From: an uncultured Senegalimassilia sp.
GTDB lineage: Bacteria > Actinomycetota > Coriobacteriia > Coriobacteriales > Eggerthellaceae
Direction: 5' to 3'
Assembly (NCBI RefSeq): GCF_934630535.1
Contig: NZ_CAKTVU010000004.1
Coordinates: 124,001-188,000, forward strand
Length of the DNA stretch: 64,000 nucleotides
Shown: positions 60,736 to 64,000 of the stretch, piece by piece
Numbering within the stretch: the stretch's first letter is position 1
How the letters are laid out: each line of letters opens with the position of its first letter
Made by a program: the position numbers and the translations under genes
The notes under the pieces: generated by a model
What the model saw: the letters and a program-made list of their open reading frames with translations, nothing else
What the model was told of the DNA's origin: nothing
Databases searched by the model: none

Positions 60736-61041
60736 ACCGCAAAGTGTACCAGCAAGCACAGTCCAGGCCCCGACCACGCGCGAGGGACCACAAAAGATAA
60801 CCTGCGCAAAACCGATTGCTTCGACTTTTGCGGCCCAAGCATCAAAATCCGAGGCGATCAGCCCCGGTAACCGCGGTACCCTCCCCGAAATCAACAGCTC
60901 GTTGACCTGCTATCGCGGATAGACCGATCGCCTGTGATAACCGCTCAGGATATAGCGAAACGCCCACGCAGAACACTGCACGGGCGTTTCACTGTTTGCT
61001 GTATTTCCGGAAACGGGAGCTTTCGCACCCCCGGGGAAACC
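60736..61041. other. 306-bp gap between the LuxR gene and tatA
   Basis: No gene is seen. It holds the tatA terminator hairpin (60957-60990) and should hold the LuxR gene promoter, but no clear -35/-10 pair stands out. Confidence 0.45.
60957..60990 (-). terminator. terminator hairpin after tatA
   Basis: A 9-bp stem GAAACGCCC / GGGCGTTTC with a small inner CAG/CTG pairing in the 16-base loop lies 52 bp past the tatA stop. The T-tract is short. Confidence 0.65.
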
Positions 61042-61293
61042 TTATTCCTCGCTTGCTGCGGGAGCCTTCTTAGCAGCCTTGACGGCCTTCTTCTTGGGCT
61101 CCTCCTCGACCTCGTCATCTTCGTCAAGGTCGATCTCGGGCTTACCCTCGTCGGAGGTCATGCCCTCGCGCAGGCTTTTAACGGACTTGCCGATGGCGCT
61201 GCCGAGCTTGGGAAGGTTCTTCGGGCCGAAGATAAGCAAAACGACGACCAGGATGATAAGCAGCTCGGGAACGCCCATGCCCAAAAACTTCAT
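61042..61293 (-). CDS. tatA: Sec-independent protein translocase subunit TatA
   Basis: TatA forms the pore through which folded proteins with twin-arginine signals cross the membrane. The 83-aa protein is typical: short N-terminus, one TM helix (ELLIILVVVLLIFG, residues 10-23), the hinge FGPKNLPKLGSAIGKSVKSLREG as an amphipathic helix, and a charged tail (acidic then Lys/Ala-rich). It has the FGP motif. tatC is not in the window. Formate dehydrogenase catalytic subunits are classical Tat substrates, so the position near fdhE is apt. Confidence 0.95.
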   Translation of the reverse strand: MKFLGMGVPELLIILVVVLLIFGPKNLPKLGSAIGKSVKSLREGMTSDEGKPEIDLDEDDEVEEEPKKKAVKAAKKAPAASEE

Positions 61294-61767
61294 TGATGAC
61301 TCCTCCTTTTAGGATGCTGCAAAGCGGAACCGACATCGCCCGCATCGCTTGTACCGTGACAGGCGATCGCACCCGTCAGCTCGTTTCAACGGATTCGATG
61401 ATGCCCACAACGAAGGGGCCCGTCTATCATGCAAACCCGTGATTTCGTACCTAAAACCCCCAAAACCTTTGTCATGCAAATTGAGTACAAGTGACGTTTT
61501 GCCTGATGGGAGAGCTACAGTACAAGTTAAAGGACAACATATCCCGGAATCGCGATACGACACGCCCGACAGAACGCCTGCGAGCCCATGTCAACCATGG
61601 GCAGCGGCAAAATGCGCAAACCCTGTCACGGCATCCGCAAATGCCAGGGTGCTCGCCTTAGCTGCACATGCCCATCCAGACTTCAGCGGCAGCTCTATCC
61701 GCAAAACGAAAAAGGCAGGGGACAAACCCCTGCCTTCGAACGGACACCGGAAAATGAAGCTTAGCGT
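61294..61767. other. 474-bp gap between tatA and fdhE
   Basis: No supported gene; a 140-codon rightward frame has no ribosome site or family features and crosses the fdhE terminator. On the minus strand two TTTGCATGA copies (near 61428-61436 and 61474-61482) lie upstream of tatA and might be regulatory. The fdhE terminator is at 61707-61736. Confidence 0.45.
61707..61736 (-). terminator. intrinsic terminator after fdhE
   Basis: On the minus strand a 10-bp stem AAGGCAGGGG / CCCCTGCCTT with a 5-base loop runs into TTTTCG. It lies about 30 bp beyond the fdhE stop. Confidence 0.9.
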
Positions 61768-62685
61768 CTAGTCCTGCTGCGCTTCCTGCGCTACCAGCTG
61801 ACGGTATGCAATCAAATCAAGCTTCGCCATGACCACATCCTCGACCTCGTAGCTGAACGGATACAGCTGCGCCATGGGACCGTCCTCTTCATAGACGGTG
61901 CGCACATATCCGCCGCACTCGTCGCACGTTGCGATGCGATGATCGTCGTCGCCCTCGACGTTGAAGAAGTGCAAGTGACCCTGATTCTGCGTACCGCAAC
62001 GGGCGCAGCGCACGCGCTCGATATCCCAGACGCAACCGCATTGCGCGCACCACAGCGCACGACCACGGCCCTTGGTCTTCGTGCCGGCTTGGCCGACGTG
62101 AGCAACGGAAGCCTCGCAACCGCACACCGGGCAATGGACCGGATACGGCTGATCGGCGTCACCTGCGACGCGTGCGGCCTGCACTGCTTGGGCAGCGGGC
62201 TCCAACAGCGCGCGCAACGCCAACGAAACCACCGCACCGCCCATACGTGCGGCATCCTCGCCAAGGCCGTCATCCTGCAAAAGGCCCACGAACGCTCCCA
62301 CATACGCCGTCGGGTCGCTTCCTGCCAGGCTCATATCCGAAGCCGACACCAAGCGATCCCAACGCACGCCGGCAAGCGTATCACGGGCTGCCAGATCGAA
62401 CTGCTCGAACGCCGCCATGGCCCCCGCCAAACGCTGCGCAGCATCGGCCAACGAATCAGCCGGGATGCCGGCAGGATACGCGCGCAGCACCGGTTGCTCT
62501 GCGTTCGAGCATTCCTTGAGCGTGTCCGCATCGGGAACCACATGCTCGACCTTTGCAGCATGCTCCTTCTGAACCTCGGCCTGAACGCCCCACAAGGCGC
62601 GGAAGAAACGCAAGCGTTCCTGCTCGGATTCGGAGAGCTTCGGCATATAGGCCTTCATGACCATATCGATTTGGTTAAGATCCAT
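61768..62685 (-). CDS. fdhE: formate dehydrogenase accessory protein FdhE
   Basis: FdhE binds the catalytic subunit of respiratory formate dehydrogenase and is needed for its activity, probably before Tat export. The 305-aa protein has a helical N-terminal half and a C-terminal rubredoxin-like half with four paired-Cys knuckles: CPVCG, CAQCG, CARCG and CDECG (about residues 184-262), the metal-binding sites of the family. It lies downstream of the formate dehydrogenase membrane subunit on the same strand, separated by 269 bp that contain strong RNA structure. Confidence 0.94.
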   Translation of the reverse strand: MDLNQIDMVMKAYMPKLSESEQERLRFFRALWGVQAEVQKEHAAKVEHVVPDADTLKECSNAEQPVLRAYPAGIPADSLADAAQRLAGAMAAFEQFDLAARDTLAGVRWDRLVSASDMSLAGSDPTAYVGAFVGLLQDDGLGEDAARMGGAVVSLALRALLEPAAQAVQAARVAGDADQPYPVHCPVCGCEASVAHVGQAGTKTKGRGRALWCAQCGCVWDIERVRCARCGTQNQGHLHFFNVEGDDDHRIATCDECGGYVRTVYEEDGPMAQLYPFSYEVEDVVMAKLDLIAYRQLVAQEAQQD

Positions 62686-62843
62686 AGTTGATTACCGCTT
62701 TCATCTCATCGAAACGATCAAGTCGAAACCTGACACGCGGTGCGCCCACAAGATCTGTCGACGCGACCGAAGCCTGTTGACAACCAGCTGCATGCACGTC
62801 ATGCCATCCAGCTACGCGCCAACACGCGACCTCTCAGGTAAAC

Positions 62844-62931
62844 GGTAGCCCGACGCTCACCTCTGCGAAAGAGGCGTCTGCGAAGCACCGGGCTACCGAC
62901 TAGATGGGCGGCGCACCACACGCCGCCCATC
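62844..62931 (-). ncRNA. structured intercistronic region between the formate dehydrogenase cytochrome b and fdhE
   Basis: Two hairpins follow the upstream stop. The first is an 11-bp stem GATGGGCGGCG / CGCCGCCCATC (62903-62931). The second is compound: outer GGTAGCCCG / CGGGCTACC (62844-62852 with 62889-62897) enclosing GACG/CGTC and CCTCT-TTCGC-AGAGG. Neither has a T-tract. They may protect the upstream mRNA 3' end, attenuate fdhE or form an uncharacterised leader; no known riboswitch is recognised. Confidence 0.45.
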
Positions 62932-62954
62932 ATGGTTTCAGGTGCGGTCAGGAG

Positions 62955-63719
62955 CTACTTGGCATCCTTCTCGACCACGTTCTTGCCGGAGGTGATCTCC
63001 TTACGAGCCCAGTGGCCCCAGTGATACAGAGCATCGGCCTCGGAAACCAAACCGTTGCCGAACATCAGCTTGTACGTGCCGCGGTAAGGCTGGAAGATGC
63101 CGCCGCCCAGGAAGATATGGGCCAAGCCGAACACGGCGATGAGCAAGAAGCCCAGGTCGTGCAGGAACAGTACCACGCCATAACCCGTGCCCAGGTCGGC
63201 AAAGGTGGAACCGGCCACTAGAATCAGGCCGGTGACGCCCATGAGAGCGCCCGCCAGCCACAGCATGCCATCGGCGAAACGCTGGCCGGACTTCACCTCG
63301 TCCTGGTCGGGCATGTGGATCCACTTCGCCATGAACAGGTACGGGAAGAACAGCATCATCCACTTCTTGTCGTCGCTGTTCCACTTCGCGAACAGGTTCT
63401 TGAAGATATGCGCTACGCCCTTCGGAGCCATGATCGCGCTGATAAGGGGCACCAGCACGAAGATGAAACCGAGCACGCGATGCGACATGCGGATGACGAA
63501 CACGGTGTCGGCGCCGACCGCTTGCGCAAGCTGCGGGACGAACACGAACAGGCCCGAGATGGCAAGCAGGATGCACACGATGACCGTGATGCCATGCGTC
63601 AGGCGCGCCTGCTTCGAATGACGGACGATGTACTTCTCCTTGCCGGATGCCGCGCGCTCCTGGAGAAACGCCGCGTCCTTGGCGCGGGCTTCCGGGGAAA
63701 CGTTAACGGAGTGGCTCAT
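62955..63719 (-). CDS. formate dehydrogenase cytochrome b (gamma) subunit
   Basis: The membrane b-type cytochrome passes electrons from formate oxidation to quinone. The 254-aa protein has four TM helices (about residues 41-65, 80-97, 150-172 and 185-212), with haem-ligand His candidates in RLTHGITVI, RMSHRVLGF and LHDLGFLLIAVFGLAHIFL. The opening KYIVRHSKQARLTHG is typical of FdnI/FdoI-like subunits. The ATG overlaps the stop of the upstream gene (TAATGA), so the subunits are translationally coupled. It is longer than E. coli FdnI (about 217 aa). Confidence 0.92.
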   Translation of the reverse strand: MSHSVNVSPEARAKDAAFLQERAASGKEKYIVRHSKQARLTHGITVIVCILLAISGLFVFVPQLAQAVGADTVFVIRMSHRVLGFIFVLVPLISAIMAPKGVAHIFKNLFAKWNSDDKKWMMLFFPYLFMAKWIHMPDQDEVKSGQRFADGMLWLAGALMGVTGLILVAGSTFADLGTGYGVVLFLHDLGFLLIAVFGLAHIFLGGGIFQPYRGTYKLMFGNGLVSEADALYHWGHWARKEITSGKNVVEKDAK

Positions 63720-64000
63720 TATTTGTCCCCCTTCTTACCGATCGGAAGGTTCTCGGTGATGTGCTCCATCACCGTCTTATCGTCCTGCGGGTCGCCGTGC
63801 TGCACCACATCGCCGGTGATGACCGAAACCGTGTCCTCGGTCTCGGGGTTGTACGCCAGCTTGTCGCGCTTGTAGCCCACAGCCAGGCCGAACATGGCGG
63901 CCAGACCGGCCACGGTCAGGCCCGTGATGGCGCCGGTGACCGGCTTGATGATCTGGGTCAGCTGAGCCGTTGCGGGAGCCTGCGGGTCCTGCACCTGGTC
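63719..64000 (-). CDS. C-terminal part of a formate dehydrogenase subunit, probably the iron-sulfur beta subunit (runs off window)
   Basis: The frame is open to the last base of the window (DQVQDPQAPATAQL...), so only about 93 C-terminal residues are seen. They contain one TM helix (VTGAITGLTVAGLAAMFGLAVGY) followed by a hydrophilic tail. A C-terminal membrane anchor before the cytochrome b gene fits the beta (4Fe-4S) subunit of respiratory formate dehydrogenases, but no Cys motif is in view, so the assignment rests on position and layout. An internal GTG at 63994 is possible as a start of a separate small protein but less likely. Confidence 0.6.
   Translation of the reverse strand, partial: DQVQDPQAPATAQLTQIIKPVTGAITGLTVAGLAAMFGLAVGYKRDKLAYNPETEDTVSVITGDVVQHGDPQDDKTVMEHITENLPIGKKGDK

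Noticed and set aside
61349..61771. 140-codon rightward frame downstream of tatA
   Set aside because: It crosses the fdhE terminator and overlaps the fdhE end; low-complexity composition without a ribosome site.
62844..62897. tRNA or known riboswitch (TPP, glycine, Moco) in the fdhE leader
   Set aside because: The fold does not give a cloverleaf, and none of the conserved aptamer sequences could be matched; kept only as an unassigned structure.

Overview
The window is a chromosomal segment of an anaerobic, high-GC Gram-positive bacterium. It most likely belongs to the Coriobacteriia, family Eggerthellaceae (Slackia/Eggerthella-like). This is inferred from: membrane-embedded LuxR-type regulators with multi-TM N-termini; a lexA/nrdR divergon of actinobacterial type; CsoR/CopA copper control; menaquinone-type prenyltransferase, membrane formate dehydrogenase and Ech-type hydrogenase genes together; and frequent GTG/TTG starts behind strong Shine-Dalgarno sequences. 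The species cannot be fixed from sequence reading alone.

Layout. 1-9.8 kb (about 50% GC by eye): miaA 3' end, dapF, hflX, then the lexA divergon (lexA leftward; an SOS-controlled tail-anchored small protein, nrdR, dut and a membrane protein rightward), a lipoprotein, a YbgC-like thioesterase, a DUF2974-like hydrolase, a MenA-like prenyltransferase and a small membrane protein. 9.9-21.8 kb (GC rising to about 60%): one long leftward block read as pgsA, vanW-family, paaK, ACT, dacA, zinc-ribbon/FHA, iorA, iorB, ACT, paaK, gluQ. It is a 2-oxoacid (arylpyruvate) ferredoxin oxidoreductase cluster with two aryl-CoA ligases, each paired with an ACT-domain sensor. 21.8-27.7 kb: a complete leftward echABCDEF operon for a membrane-bound group 4 [NiFe] hydrogenase, in which EchD carries an unusual repeat tail.

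28-33.3 kb: a DHA2-type MFS exporter, then a solute-binding lipoprotein gene overlapping a hybrid sensor kinase, then tRNA-Pro(GGG). 33.3-46.8 kb: leftward housekeeping (hemH-coaBC, lspA-rluD, ileS), rightward DegV protein, a YfcC-type transporter divergent from a membrane LuxR regulator, dinB, and a CobD/HisC-like protein that lacks the PLP lysine. 46.9-52.8 kb: a metal island with csoR-copA leftward (copA carries a fused and apparently separately translatable C-terminal CopZ domain) and arsR/smtB - stand-alone HMA protein - Zn/Cd ATPase rightward; both promoters carry recognisable operators. 52.9-64 kb: helD-like helicase, ABC exporter, a 138-bp REP/MITE-like inverted-repeat element, NdpA-like nucleoid protein, murB, a 12-TM-type LuxR regulator, tatA, fdhE, and the cytochrome b and (partial) upstream subunit of a formate dehydrogenase.

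How they may work together (inference): IorAB reduces ferredoxin from aryl-pyruvates, the PaaK ligases handle the aryl-acetyl-CoA products, Ech oxidises reduced ferredoxin with H2 formation and ion pumping, and the Tat-exported formate dehydrogenase feeds electrons to a quinone pool. The most unusual points are the LexA-controlled tail-anchored protein between lexA and nrdR, the nested copZ in copA, the EchD DPEK repeats, and the degenerate aminotransferase.
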